Position numbers and translations under genes: made by a program
Notes under the pieces: model-generated
The model's database searches: none
The model's input: only the letters and a program-made list of their open reading frames with translations
What the model was told of the DNA's origin: nothing
Assembly: GCF_030268965.1 (NCBI RefSeq)
Contig: NZ_BSSE01000004.1
Location: 62,001 to 126,000 of the forward strand
Direction: 5' to 3'
Source: Microtetraspora sp. NBRC 16547
GTDB lineage: Bacteria > Actinomycetota > Actinomycetes > Streptosporangiales > Streptosporangiaceae
DNA: 64,000 nucleotides
Shown: piece by piece, positions 40,646 to 48,730 of the stretch
Layout of the letters: every line of letters begins with the position of its first letter
How positions within the stretch are numbered: position 1 is the stretch's first letter

Positions 40646-41566
40646 CTAACTGGTGGGGGGTGTCCGGCCGTCGATGAGACGGCCGAAGCTCGGGTCGTCG
40701 AGGTCGCGTACGGCCCGGGCGAACTTGCCGGTGGCCTCGGCGTCGAGGTCGAAGCCGGACAGCGCGCGGTTGCGGACGAGGCCGTGGTGCACGACGAACC
40801 ACAGCGACCAGGCGAGATTGGACATGATCGCGTTCAGGCGTACGCGTGCGGCGTGCCGGTCGTCGCCGAAGTACGCCCGGGTGAGCCGTTCGACCTGGTC
40901 GGGGTCGTAGCCCGCCTCGGCCGCGATGTCGCCGAGCTCGAAACAGGGGTCGTTGTCGCCGGACAGCTGGTAGTCGACGATGCGGATCTCCGTCCCGACG
41001 TCGATCATGTTCTGCGGCAGCAGGTCGTTGTGGCAGGGGACCGCGGGCAGTGGCCGGGCGGCGAGCGCGGTCTCGATCTCGGCGACCACCGGCAGCCGGT
41101 CCGTGAACCCGTCCGGGAGCGTCAGCCCGTGCGTACGGCACACCGCGAGCAGCTCGTCGAGCTTCCGGAAGATCGAGAACGTGTTGCCGAACCGCGGCCC
41201 GGCGTGCAGGCGGCGGCAGGCGGCGGCGACCTTCGTGATCGACTCGGGCGCGCGGATGGCGGCCGCGTCGAGGGTGACGCCGTCGATGTACTCCAGGAGG
41301 ACCGCGCCGGGCAGGACGTGGAGCACCTGCGCGCCCACGCCGGTGGACGCCGCGCACAGCGTGTTGGCGATCTCCTGGTGAAGGGGGATGCCCAGGCCGA
41401 CCTCGGCGATCAACGGGTCCAGCACGCGCAGCAGCCAGCGGTCGCCGTCCTCCGTCTCCACGCGCGCGATGTGGTGGCTGAACCCGCCCTTGATCGTCGT
41501 GTATGTGACCGGCCGGCCGGCCCAGGCCGCGACGAGCGCCAGCGCGTCCCGAATGAGGTCTGGCAT
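40646..41566 (-). CDS. Choline/ethanolamine kinase-like phosphotransferase
   Basis: 306 aa, APH-fold kinase. The catalytic loop is PCHNDLLPQNMI (H-x-D-x4-N intact) and the metal segment is IVDYQLSGDNDPCFELGDIA, both closest to choline/ethanolamine kinases. The start at ATG 41566 has AAAGGAG upstream; the frame runs further back, but across a palindrome and the divergent promoter region. Transcribed with the APC permease. Possible role: phosphorylating the imported amino alcohol. Confidence 0.88.
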   Translation of the reverse strand: MPDLIRDALALVAAWAGRPVTYTTIKGGFSHHIARVETEDGDRWLLRVLDPLIAEVGLGIPLHQEIANTLCAASTGVGAQVLHVLPGAVLLEYIDGVTLDAAAIRAPESITKVAAACRRLHAGPRFGNTFSIFRKLDELLAVCRTHGLTLPDGFTDRLPVVAEIETALAARPLPAVPCHNDLLPQNMIDVGTEIRIVDYQLSGDNDPCFELGDIAAEAGYDPDQVERLTRAYFGDDRHAARVRLNAIMSNLAWSLWFVVHHGLVRNRALSGFDLDAEATGKFARAVRDLDDPSFGRLIDGRTPPTS

Positions 41567-41579
41567 GGGCGGCTCCTTT

Positions 41580-41597
41580 TGGTCTACGTTCAGACCA
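41580..41597. promoter_or_regulatory. Palindromic operator between kinase-like and oxidoreductase genes
   Basis: TGGTCT-6-AGACCA is a perfect 6-bp dyad with 6-nt spacer, reminiscent of GntR-type operators, located 13 nt before the kinase-like start and 78 nt before the divergent FAD oxidoreductase. It could coordinate both directions. No GntR gene is in the neighbourhood. Confidence 0.5.
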
Positions 41598-41675
41598 TTG
41601 ATCCGATTCTGCGGGTCGGGTGTTACGGAATCAAGCAGCCTCGTGTGACATCTGAGGTCTGCGGGAAAGGTGCCG

Positions 41676-44252
41676 ATGTCGCGGATTCCAGCGGAAGCGC
41701 AGGCGGTCGTCATCGGTGGCGGTGTGGCGGGGTGCAGCGTCGCCTACCATCTGGCCAGGCTCGGCTGGACGGACGTGATCCTCGTCGAGCGGCACGACCT
41801 GACGGAGGGCACCACGTGGCACTCCGCGGGGTTCGTCGGCCAGCTCAGGTCCACCGTCACGCAGACGCGCATGATCATGTACTCCGCGGGGCTCTATCCC
41901 GAGCTGCGCGAGCTGACCGGCCTCGACCCCGGCTGGAACGGCGTGGGCGGGCTGCGCCTCGCGACGACGCCGGAACGCCACGAGGAGCTGCTGCGCCAGG
42001 CGGCGGCGGCCGAGACGTACGGGCTCGACATGGAGGTGCTCGACCGGGCGGGGACGCTGGACCGGCTTCCGCTGCTGGAGGTCGCCGACGTCCGCGCCGC
42101 GCTGTGGCTTCCCGGCGACGGCTGGCTCGACCCCGCGCGCCTGGGCCGGGCGCTGGCCGAGGGGGCGCGCAGGCTCGGCGTACGGATCCTCACCGGGGTC
42201 GAGGTCACCGGCATCGACGTGACCGAGGGGCCCGGAGGTACCGAGGTGCGTGCCGTACGGCTGCGCGACCGCTCCGGCGGCGAGACGGACGGCGAGACGG
42301 GCGGCGAGCCGGGCGGCGAGGCAGGCGGGGAGCCGGGCGGCGAGCCGGGGGACGAGTGGGTGGTGCGGACCAGGACGGTGGTGAACGCGGCGGGGGCGGC
42401 GGCCGGCGTGGTCGGCCGGCTGGCGGGCGTGGACGTGCCGATCGTGCCGATCAAGCATCAGTACGTCGTCACCGCGCCGAAGGGCGTGCCGGCGGACACG
42501 CCCACCGTCCGCGATCCGGACAACATCGTGTACTTCCGGGAGGAGGACGGCGGCATCCTCGTCGGGGGATATATCAGGACTCCGCAGATCTGGGACACCG
42601 CCCGGCCGCTGGCCGAACCTCGCACGCTCTTCGCTCCCGATATGCCGAAATTTCAGGAATCGTGGGCATCGGCTGTGCGGCGGCTGCCGATTCTGCGCGA
42701 CGTCGGGCCGGGTGCGGATCCGGGCGAGTTCCGCAAGGTCGTGCACGGGCCGGAGGCGTTCACCCCCGACGGCGAGTTCCTGCTGGGGGAGACCGCCACG
42801 CGCGGGTTCTGGGTCGCGGCCGGGTTCTGCGTGCACGGCCTGGCCGCCGCGGGCGGCGTCGGCAAGGTCATGGCCGAATGGATCGTCGACGGCACGCCGG
42901 AATACGACGTCTTCGGGATGGACATCCGCCGGTTCGGCGGGCACGCGCGCTCGGCGCGGTGGGCGCGCGCCAAGGCGCTCGACTCGTACAGCAAGTACTA
43001 CGACATCGTCTATCCCGGCGAGGAGCGCACCGCCGCCCGGCCGCTGCGCAGGTCGCCCGCCTGGGTCCGGCACGCCGAGCTGAAGGCGTCCTTCGGCGAG
43101 AAGGCCGGCTGGGAACGCGTCAACTGGTACGAGTCGAACGCCGACGAACCATGTGGGTGCGAGCCCGGGGCGGCCTCCGAGCGTGTGCCGGACGAAGCGT
43201 CCGAGGGCGGCTCCGGGGTGGAGACGCCGCCGAGCGGATGGGCCGGGAAGATCTGGTCGCCCGCGATCGGACGGGAGTGCCTGGCCACCCAGAACAGCGC
43301 GGGACTCTTCGACCAGACATCCTTCGCGAAGCTCGAAATCTCCGGCGAGAGCGCGTCGGCCATGCTCGGACGCGCCTGTGCCGGGCGGATCGACCGGCCC
43401 GTCGGCACGGTGGTCTACACCCAGCTCCTCAACGAGCGCGGCGGCATCGAGGCCGACGTGACCGTGACCCGGCTCACCCGGGACCGGTTCCGCCTGGTCA
43501 CCGGTACGGCCTTCGGCGTCCACGACGCCGCCTGGCTGCGCCGCCACCACTCCGGAAACGGGGTCGAGATCAGGGACGTGACCTCGGCGTACGCGTGCTA
43601 CTGCCTCTGGGGTCCGAAGGCGTACGACATCCTGAGCGGGCTCACGGACGACGACCTGACCTTCGGCTACCTGCGGGCCCGCGAGATCAGCGTCGGCCAC
43701 GTTCCCGTGCTGGCCCAGCGGGTGACCTTCGTCGGCGAGTTCGGCTGGGAGCTCTACTGCCCGATCGAGTACGGCCTGACCCTGTGGGACACGCTGATGG
43801 ACGCCGGGCTGCCGCACGGCATGCTGCCCGCGGGGTACCGCGCCCTCGACGCGCTGCGGCTGGAGAAGGGCTACCGGGTCTGGGGCCTCGACATCACGCC
43901 CGAGACGACCCCGCTGGAGGCCGGGCTCGGCTTCGCCGTACGTGAGAAGACGCGGGCCACACTGCCCGAGCCCCGGCAGGCGTTGCGCTGCCTGATCGTC
44001 GACGACCCGCGCGAGGTGTGCCTCGGCGGCGAGCCGGTCCGGGTGGACGGGGCGCCGGTCTCCCGCGTCACCAGCGGCGGGTACGGCTACCGCGTCGGGC
44101 TCTCGATCGCCTACGCGTACCTGCCGGCTGGCACGGAGGGACGGGTCGAGGTCGGCCTGAACGGCGGCTGGACCGGCGCCCGGATCACCCCGGAACCGCC
44201 CTACGACCCGGGCAACGCCCGCGTCCGGGCCACCCCCTGGCAGGACGCCTGA
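41676..44252 (+). CDS. GcvT-domain FAD-dependent oxidoreductase (dimethylglycine/sarcosine dehydrogenase-like)
   Basis: 858 aa. The N-terminal DAO domain (residues 1-430) has VVIGGGVAGCSVAYHLARLG and the covalent-FAD-type segment LTEGTTWHSAGFVGQLRST. A GcvT-like folate domain (about 480-750) and a C-terminal barrel domain follow, including ALRLEKGYRVWGLDITPETTPLEAG. The enzyme should demethylate an N-methylglycine-type amine and pass the one-carbon unit to tetrahydrofolate. The start is ATG 41676, with AAAGG 5 nt upstream. A Gly/Glu-rich low-complexity insert (about residues 202-226) interrupts the DAO domain in a surface position. Confidence 0.9.
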   Translation: MSRIPAEAQAVVIGGGVAGCSVAYHLARLGWTDVILVERHDLTEGTTWHSAGFVGQLRSTVTQTRMIMYSAGLYPELRELTGLDPGWNGVGGLRLATTPERHEELLRQAAAAETYGLDMEVLDRAGTLDRLPLLEVADVRAALWLPGDGWLDPARLGRALAEGARRLGVRILTGVEVTGIDVTEGPGGTEVRAVRLRDRSGGETDGETGGEPGGEAGGEPGGEPGDEWVVRTRTVVNAAGAAAGVVGRLAGVDVPIVPIKHQYVVTAPKGVPADTPTVRDPDNIVYFREEDGGILVGGYIRTPQIWDTARPLAEPRTLFAPDMPKFQESWASAVRRLPILRDVGPGADPGEFRKVVHGPEAFTPDGEFLLGETATRGFWVAAGFCVHGLAAAGGVGKVMAEWIVDGTPEYDVFGMDIRRFGGHARSARWARAKALDSYSKYYDIVYPGEERTAARPLRRSPAWVRHAELKASFGEKAGWERVNWYESNADEPCGCEPGAASERVPDEASEGGSGVETPPSGWAGKIWSPAIGRECLATQNSAGLFDQTSFAKLEISGESASAMLGRACAGRIDRPVGTVVYTQLLNERGGIEADVTVTRLTRDRFRLVTGTAFGVHDAAWLRRHHSGNGVEIRDVTSAYACYCLWGPKAYDILSGLTDDDLTFGYLRAREISVGHVPVLAQRVTFVGEFGWELYCPIEYGLTLWDTLMDAGLPHGMLPAGYRALDALRLEKGYRVWGLDITPETTPLEAGLGFAVREKTRATLPEPRQALRCLIVDDPREVCLGGEPVRVDGAPVSRVTSGGYGYRVGLSIAYAYLPAGTEGRVEVGLNGGWTGARITPEPPYDPGNARVRATPWQDA
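42279..42350. repeat. 12-bp in-frame tandem repeat in the GcvT oxidoreductase
   Basis: Six 12-bp units (core GGCGAGCCGGGC) encode GETD/GETG/GEPG/GEAG tetrapeptides. The insert is absent from the expected family fold, so it is a recent expansion tolerated on a loop. Confidence 0.85.
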
Positions 44253-44282
44253 CGCGGCCCCGCCCAGGAGGGGTCACGGCGG

Positions 44283-45197
44283 TCACGGCGGCAGTTCGGC
44301 GCGGGTGGGCAGGCCCTGCCAGGTGCTCGGCCCGGCCACGGCGAACGCGGCCACGGAGATGCCGCGCTTGAGCCGATCCGCGGGATGGAGGCCGTTGAGC
44401 AGCGCGCTCAGGTATCCCGCCACGAACGCGCCGCCGACCTCGGTCGCGTCCACCGCGGTGACCGGGGCCGCCTGCGTGTCGTAGCGGAGTCCCTCCACGG
44501 TGGCGCTCGCCCCCTTGGACCCTCGCGTGACGATCAGTTCGGGGACGGAGCCGATCACCGACTCGACGAAACCCAGCTCGTCCTGGTTCGCGAACAGCAC
44601 GTCGGCGGACGCGGCCAGCTCGGTCAACCCCTGCCGCGCCTCGTCCACGCTCTCCCAGAGGTGCGGCCGGTGGTCGACGTCCACGGAGATCAGGACCCCC
44701 GCGTCCCTCGCCAGCTTGACCGCGTGGTGGACCGCGCTCCAGGACGACGCGCTCAACGCGAGCGTGATGCCGGTGACGTGCAGGATCCGCGCCGACTGTA
44801 CGGCGTCCGCCGGGACGTCGCCGGTGGACAGCCGCGATCCGGCCGAGCCCGCCCGGTAGTAGACGGCGTGCATCGAGCGCCCGATCCGGCGCTGCCGTAC
44901 GACCAGGCCGGTTGCGGCCGTCTCGTCGACCCGGACGGCGGAGACGTCCACCCCCTCCCCGCGCAGCGTCGTCAGGGCACGGGCGCCCAGCTCGTCGGAG
45001 CTGACCCGGCCCAGCCAGCCGACGGAATGCCCGAGCCTGGCCAGCCCGACCGCAACGGTCAGCTCGGGGCCCTCCATGTCGAGCCGGGCGGTGCCGTCGT
45101 GCCGGAGCCGGTCGGCCGACACGACGCCCAGAACCTCTCCGAGGGTGAAGACCTCGGATCCGGCGGCCGGCAGTTGATTGCCGGAAGAAGCAGTCAT
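44283..45197 (-). CDS. PfkB-family sugar kinase-like protein lacking the catalytic Asp
   Basis: 304 aa with the ribokinase fold: FTLGEVLGVVSAD, substrate-lid LTVAVGLARLGHSVGWLGRVSSDELG, and a nucleotide site ELIVTRGSKGASATVEG. The catalytic GAGD anion-hole motif should follow VD(T/A)T, but the sequence reads VDATEVGGAFVAGYL near residue 250. The base Asp is Gly and the motif is EVGG. As written it should not phosphorylate efficiently, so it may be a pseudokinase or regulatory sugar sensor. Closest in look to 2-keto-3-deoxygluconate kinases. ATG 45197 has GAGAAAG upstream. Convergent with the GcvT oxidoreductase. Confidence 0.85.
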   Translation of the reverse strand: MTASSGNQLPAAGSEVFTLGEVLGVVSADRLRHDGTARLDMEGPELTVAVGLARLGHSVGWLGRVSSDELGARALTTLRGEGVDVSAVRVDETAATGLVVRQRRIGRSMHAVYYRAGSAGSRLSTGDVPADAVQSARILHVTGITLALSASSWSAVHHAVKLARDAGVLISVDVDHRPHLWESVDEARQGLTELAASADVLFANQDELGFVESVIGSVPELIVTRGSKGASATVEGLRYDTQAAPVTAVDATEVGGAFVAGYLSALLNGLHPADRLKRGISVAAFAVAGPSTWQGLPTRAELPP

Positions 45198-45279
45198 GTG
45201 TGTCTTTCTCCGCGATCGATCGCGATCGATGCGGCAAAGCATGGCAGAGGCGGCTCCGTCGCGGGAAGCGACAGGCCGA

Positions 45280-45336
45280 TCAAGAACGTGCCCTGGGCCG
45301 GCTGGTGGGCTGGAACTTGAAGGAGATCGCCTCCAT
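45280..45336 (-). pseudogene. 3' fragment of the interrupted SgcJ/EcaC (SnoaL-like) gene
   Basis: Reading the minus strand from 45336 gives MEAISFKFQPTSRPR and a TGA at 45280-45282. This is the normal C-terminal end of SgcJ/EcaC-family proteins. It continues in frame from the fragment at 46680-46958 once the 1343-bp transposon is removed. Confidence 0.85.
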
Positions 45337-46679
45337 CAGATCCGCGCGGAGGGGACTGCCTGCTTCAGCCGGCGGGGGAATCCGCGCTCCCTCCCTTCGG
45401 ATTTTGTCGGTGGCTGCCGATAGCGTGGTGATCTCGTTACTGAACGTGGGAGGTGGGGGTGCGTAGGTCGTACAAGTTCCTGCTGCGCCCCACCGGCAAG
45501 CAGGCCGCCACGCTCGCGCAGTGCTTGGAAGATCACCGGGTGTTGTACAACGCGGCGTTGGAGCACCGCCGTTCCGCCTACCGGAAGGCGGGGGTGGCCG
45601 TGCGCTACGGTGACCAGTCCGGGGAGTTGAAGCACATCCGCTCCGATGACCCCGCCGGGCAGGTCCGGTGGTCGTTCTCCTCCCAGCAGGCCACGCTCCG
45701 CCGGTTGGAGAAGGCGTTCTCCGCGTTCTTCCGCCGCGTCAAGGCCGGGCAGAAGCCGGGGTTCCCCCGCTTCAAGGGGCGGGGCTGGTTCGACACTGTG
45801 GAGTGGCCGAAGGACGGTGACGGCTGCCGGTGGGACTCTCAACCGGAGCACCCCACCGCGACGTTCGTCCGCCTTCAAGGGGTCGGGCATGTCCGTGTGC
45901 ATCAGCACCGCCCTGTGCTCGGCAGGGTGAAGACGATCGGTATCAAGCGGGAAGGCAACCGCTGGTACGTGATCCTGTCCTGCGATGACGTGCCCGCGCA
46001 AGCTCTGCCTGCGACCGGTGCGGTCGTCGGGCTGGATGTGGGCGTTGCGTCGCTGGTCACGACCAGCGACGGGGAACACCTGGCCAACCCGCGCCACCTG
46101 CAGGCGTCCGCCGGACGTCTTGCGGCGGCACAGCGGGATCTCGCCCGCAAGAAGCGGGGCTCCAAGCGGCGGCGCAAGGCCGTGGCCCGTGTCGCGGTGG
46201 TGCATGCGAAGGTCCGCCGCCAGCGCCTGGATGGCGCGCACAAGGCCGCGCTCGCGTTGGTCCGTGACTACGGCGTGATCGTGCATGAGGATCTGCGGAT
46301 CGCGAACATGACCCGCTCGGCCGCCGGCACGATCCAAGCCCCTGGTCGGAATGTCGCACAAAAGTCCGGGTTGAACCGGAGCATCTTGGGCGCGGGTTGG
46401 GGGGTGTTCCTGACGGTCCTCGCGCACAAGGCTGAAAGCGCCGGTCGAGAGCTGATCGCGGTGAACCCCGCCAACACTTCTCGCACGTGCGCCCGCTGCG
46501 GGCACTGCGCGAAGGAGAACCGCGTCACCCAGGCCGAGTTCATCTGTATGGCGTGTGGGCATACCGCGCATGCCGACGTGAACGCGGCTGTCAACATCCT
46601 CAGGGCAGGGCTTGTCCTTCGCGACGCTGCGGAAGCGGCTTAGCGAGAAGCCGCTCCCTTCAGGGAGCGGAGGAGTCAC
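45337..46679 (+). mobile_element. TnpB-only (IS1341-type, IS200/IS605 superfamily) element
   Basis: Boundaries come from the interrupted host gene: the left flank ends CGCCTCCAT (45328-45336) and the right flank begins GAGGCTCTGCCG (46680). Joining them restores the SgcJ/EcaC frame with no duplication or loss, as expected for IS200/IS605 single-strand transposition. Inside are a left end of 122 nt, an intact tnpB, and a right-end hairpin ending GGAGGAGTCAC. There is no tnpA, so mobility would need a transposase in trans. Confidence 0.85.
45459..46643 (+). CDS. tnpB: TnpB RNA-guided endonuclease (OrfB)
   Basis: 394 aa, ancestor-type relative of Cas12. The N-terminal HTH/OrfB domain is at about 1-50. 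The RuvC triad appears complete: Asp193 in VVGLDVGVAS, Glu277 in VIVHEDLRI and Asp373 in TAHADVNAAVN. The zinc ribbon is intact (CARCG and CMACG). GTG 45459 is favoured by GGGAGG at 45448-45453; GTG 45453 overlaps that RBS. The protein cuts DNA guided by an omega RNA from the element's right end, next to a TAM. It would preserve the element by cutting empty sites. No frameshift, so probably functional. Confidence 0.93.
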   Translation: MRRSYKFLLRPTGKQAATLAQCLEDHRVLYNAALEHRRSAYRKAGVAVRYGDQSGELKHIRSDDPAGQVRWSFSSQQATLRRLEKAFSAFFRRVKAGQKPGFPRFKGRGWFDTVEWPKDGDGCRWDSQPEHPTATFVRLQGVGHVRVHQHRPVLGRVKTIGIKREGNRWYVILSCDDVPAQALPATGAVVGLDVGVASLVTTSDGEHLANPRHLQASAGRLAAAQRDLARKKRGSKRRRKAVARVAVVHAKVRRQRLDGAHKAALALVRDYGVIVHEDLRIANMTRSAAGTIQAPGRNVAQKSGLNRSILGAGWGVFLTVLAHKAESAGRELIAVNPANTSRTCARCGHCAKENRVTQAEFICMACGHTAHADVNAAVNILRAGLVLRDAAEAA

Positions 46680-46695
46680 GAGGCTCTGCCGCTTG
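46530..46695 (+). ncRNA. Predicted omega RNA (reRNA) of the TnpB element
   Basis: By analogy with characterised TnpB systems, the RNA scaffold spans the 3' end of tnpB and the right end, then runs into the flanking DNA as guide. The right-end hairpin CCGCTCCC-TTCA-GGGAGCGG (46651-46670) is perfect, and the scaffold should end at GTCAC (46679). The guide would then begin GAGGCTCTGCCGCTTG, which is the host gene itself. The 5' end is approximate. Confidence 0.45.
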
Positions 46696-46958
46696 GTCTT
46701 CTGGATGGCGGCGATCCGCCACCTCCCGTCGGTGTCGCGGACGATCGTGTAGGTCTGGACCTTGCCCAGCTTCTTCGGCTTGCTCTTGTACGTGTCGCCG
46801 CGGGTCACCGCCACCGCGGTGTCGGGGCCGTAGAAGCGGATGTCGACGATCTCCATGGCCAGCCGGGTGCCCTTGAGGAAGCTGTCGAACAGCACCTGAT
46901 GAGCGGCGCCGATCTCGTCGGCTCCCTGGTAGATGGTGCCGACGAAGGTGACGTCCAC
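46680..46958 (-). pseudogene. SgcJ/EcaC (SnoaL-like) gene, central fragment
   Basis: From 46958 downwards the frame reads DVTFVGTIYQGADEIGAAHQ, FDSFLKGTRLAMEIVDIRFYG and KVQTYTIVRDTDGRWRIAAI, the core of a SnoaL-like SgcJ/EcaC-family protein of about 140 residues. The last about 18 residues are beyond the transposon at 45280-45336. The first about 35 residues are missing: at the 5' side the sequence switches directly into a marR fragment on the opposite strand. The gene is therefore broken twice. Confidence 0.85.
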
Positions 46959-47214
46959 CCGCCTGATCGACCGGCTGGAGCGAGCCGGTTACGTACGCCG
47001 GCTCCCGTCACCCGACGACCGCCGGAAAGTGATCGTCGAGTTGATCGGCAAGCCCGCCGGGCTGGACGAGGTCATGGCCCCCGCCCGGCGCAAGCTCGGC
47101 GAGATCCTGCAGAGCTATTCCCCCGACCAGCTCGAAACGCTCTTCGACTACTTCGCCCGCGCGGCGGTCGCCTACCAGGAGGCGGCCGCCGCACTCCGCG
47201 CGTCCGACGCCTGA
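46951..47214 (+). pseudogene. MarR-family regulator, C-terminal fragment
   Basis: About 87 codons encode the recognition-helix end, wing and dimerisation helices of a MarR protein: TRLIDRLERAGYVRRLPSPD, DRRKVIVEL, and LETLFDYFARAAVAYQEAA. The N-terminal dimerisation and first HTH helices are missing; upstream bases belong to the opposite-strand SgcJ fragment. A GTG at 46933 keeps the frame open, but the residues before TSTR do not fit the family. Junction of two 5'-truncated genes lies near 46951-46958. Confidence 0.75.
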
Positions 47215-47258
47215 CTGTTACCGCGGGGTCGTCGACGCGGGCGAGCCGCCCGTGGAGT

Positions 47259-47804
47259 TCAGGCGGCGAAGGCGTCGACGGCGGCCTGGCAGAATGCCTT
47301 GAGATCATCCGGCTTGCGGCTGGTGACCAGCGTGTTCGGCCCGTCGGAGTCGACCACGACCTCCTGGTCCACCCAGTTCGCCCCCGCGTTGCGCAGGTCG
47401 GTCTGGAGGCTGGGCCACGAGGTCACTGTACGGCCCCGCACCGCGTCGGCCTCGATCAGCGTCCACGGCCCGTGGCAGATCGCGGCCACAGGCTTGCCCG
47501 CGTCGAAGAACGCCTTCGTGAACTGGACGGCCTTCGGCTCGGTGCGGAGGATGTCGGGGTTGGCGACCCCGCCGGGCAGGATCAGCCCGTCGAACTGGGA
47601 GGCGGAGACCTGGTCGAGCGTCGAATCGACCGGGAACGACTCCGCCTTGTCCAGGTGGTGGAAGGCCTGGACCGTGCCCGGATCGGTGGAGATCAGCCGA
47701 GGGTTGCCGCCCGCCTGCTGCACGGCCTTCCACGGCTCGGTCAGCTCGACCTGCTCGACGCCCTCAGGGGCGACGAGGAAGGCGATCGTCTTTCCTTGGA
47801 TCAT
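47259..47804 (-). CDS. DJ-1/PfpI-family type 1 glutamine amidotransferase-like protein
   Basis: 181 aa. The nucleophile elbow is AAICHGPWTLIEA with Cys in ICHG, the family Glu is in the EGVEQVELTEP strand, and FDGLILPGGVANPD is the oxyanion strand. Closest to YhbO/PfpI (deglycase/chaperone-like) proteins. AAGGAG precedes ATG 47804. Likely a stress protein acting on glycated or oxidised substrates; enzymatic assignment in this family is debated. Confidence 0.92.
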   Translation of the reverse strand: MIQGKTIAFLVAPEGVEQVELTEPWKAVQQAGGNPRLISTDPGTVQAFHHLDKAESFPVDSTLDQVSASQFDGLILPGGVANPDILRTEPKAVQFTKAFFDAGKPVAAICHGPWTLIEADAVRGRTVTSWPSLQTDLRNAGANWVDQEVVVDSDGPNTLVTSRKPDDLKAFCQAAVDAFAA

Positions 47805-47910
47805 GTCCGCTCCTTGGGTTTCAGCTGCGTTTCACCTGCGACTTCCTCGATAAGCGACCGACCTGCCCAGCGACCGGGGATCTATGCGAGAACGTGGGTA
47901 GAGGACCGGA

Positions 47911-48657
47911 ATGCCCCTGTTCGTCGGCACCTCCGGCTGGCAGTACGCCGACTGGCGCGACCAGCTCTACTCCGGAGTGCCGCAGCGGCTCTGGCTCGAA
48001 AAATACGGCGAGGCGTTCGCCACGGTGGAGAACAACAACGCCTTCTACCGGCTCCCGTCACACGAGACCTTCGAGTCGTGGCGCGAGCGCACTCCCGGCG
48101 ATTTCGTCATGGCGGTCAAGGCCAGCCGCTTCCTCACCCACATCAAGCGGCTGAAGGACCCCGAGGAGCCGGTCCAGCGGTTGCTCGACGTGGCAGACGG
48201 TCTCGGTTCCAAGCTCGGTCCGATCCTGTTGCAGCTCCCGCCCACGATGTCGGTGGACTGCGAGCGGCTCCGCCACTGCCTGGCCCGGTTTCCCAAGGCC
48301 ATACGGGTGGCGGTGGAGTTCCGGCACACCTCGTGGTGGACGGAGGCGGTGCGCGAGACGTTGGGCGAGTTCGATGCCGCCCTCTGCTGGGCCGACAGCC
48401 GGGGCCGCCCGATGAGCCCGCTGTGGCGGACCGCCCGATGGGCCTACCTCAGGCTCCACGAGGGCCAGGCCCGGCCGCTTCCCTCGTACGGTGACCGGGC
48501 GTTGCGCACGTGGCTCGACCGGCTGGGGGACGTCCCGGACGCCTACGTCTACTTCAACAACGATCTCGGTGGCGCCGCCGTGCGCAACGCGTTGCGGTTC
48601 GCCGAACTCGCCCGCGACGCCGGCCACCGCGTCAGCCGTACGGGCATCCCGGACTGA
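47911..48657 (+). CDS. DUF72 (YecE-like) protein
   Basis: 248 aa, TIM-barrel DUF72. Signature segments are LFVGTSGWQYADWRD, FATVENNNAFYRLPSHETFESW, FVMAVKASRFLTHIKRLKDP, GPILLQLPPTM, VAVEFRHTSWW and DAYVYFNNDLGGAAVRNA. Cytoplasmic, function unknown. Divergent from the PfpI gene with 106 bp between. Confidence 0.93.
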   Translation: MPLFVGTSGWQYADWRDQLYSGVPQRLWLEKYGEAFATVENNNAFYRLPSHETFESWRERTPGDFVMAVKASRFLTHIKRLKDPEEPVQRLLDVADGLGSKLGPILLQLPPTMSVDCERLRHCLARFPKAIRVAVEFRHTSWWTEAVRETLGEFDAALCWADSRGRPMSPLWRTARWAYLRLHEGQARPLPSYGDRALRTWLDRLGDVPDAYVYFNNDLGGAAVRNALRFAELARDAGHRVSRTGIPD

Positions 48658-48730
48658 GGCGAGCTGCCCCCGGTGTGGTTCAACACGGGGGGTCAGCACG
48701 CGGGTCAGCACGGTGGGGTCCAGCGCGGGG

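Noticed and set aside
45459-46643. TnpB as a stand-alone Cas12-type CRISPR effector
   Set aside because: No CRISPR array or adaptation genes; size, zinc ribbon and right-end hairpin are those of an IS200/IS605 tnpB.
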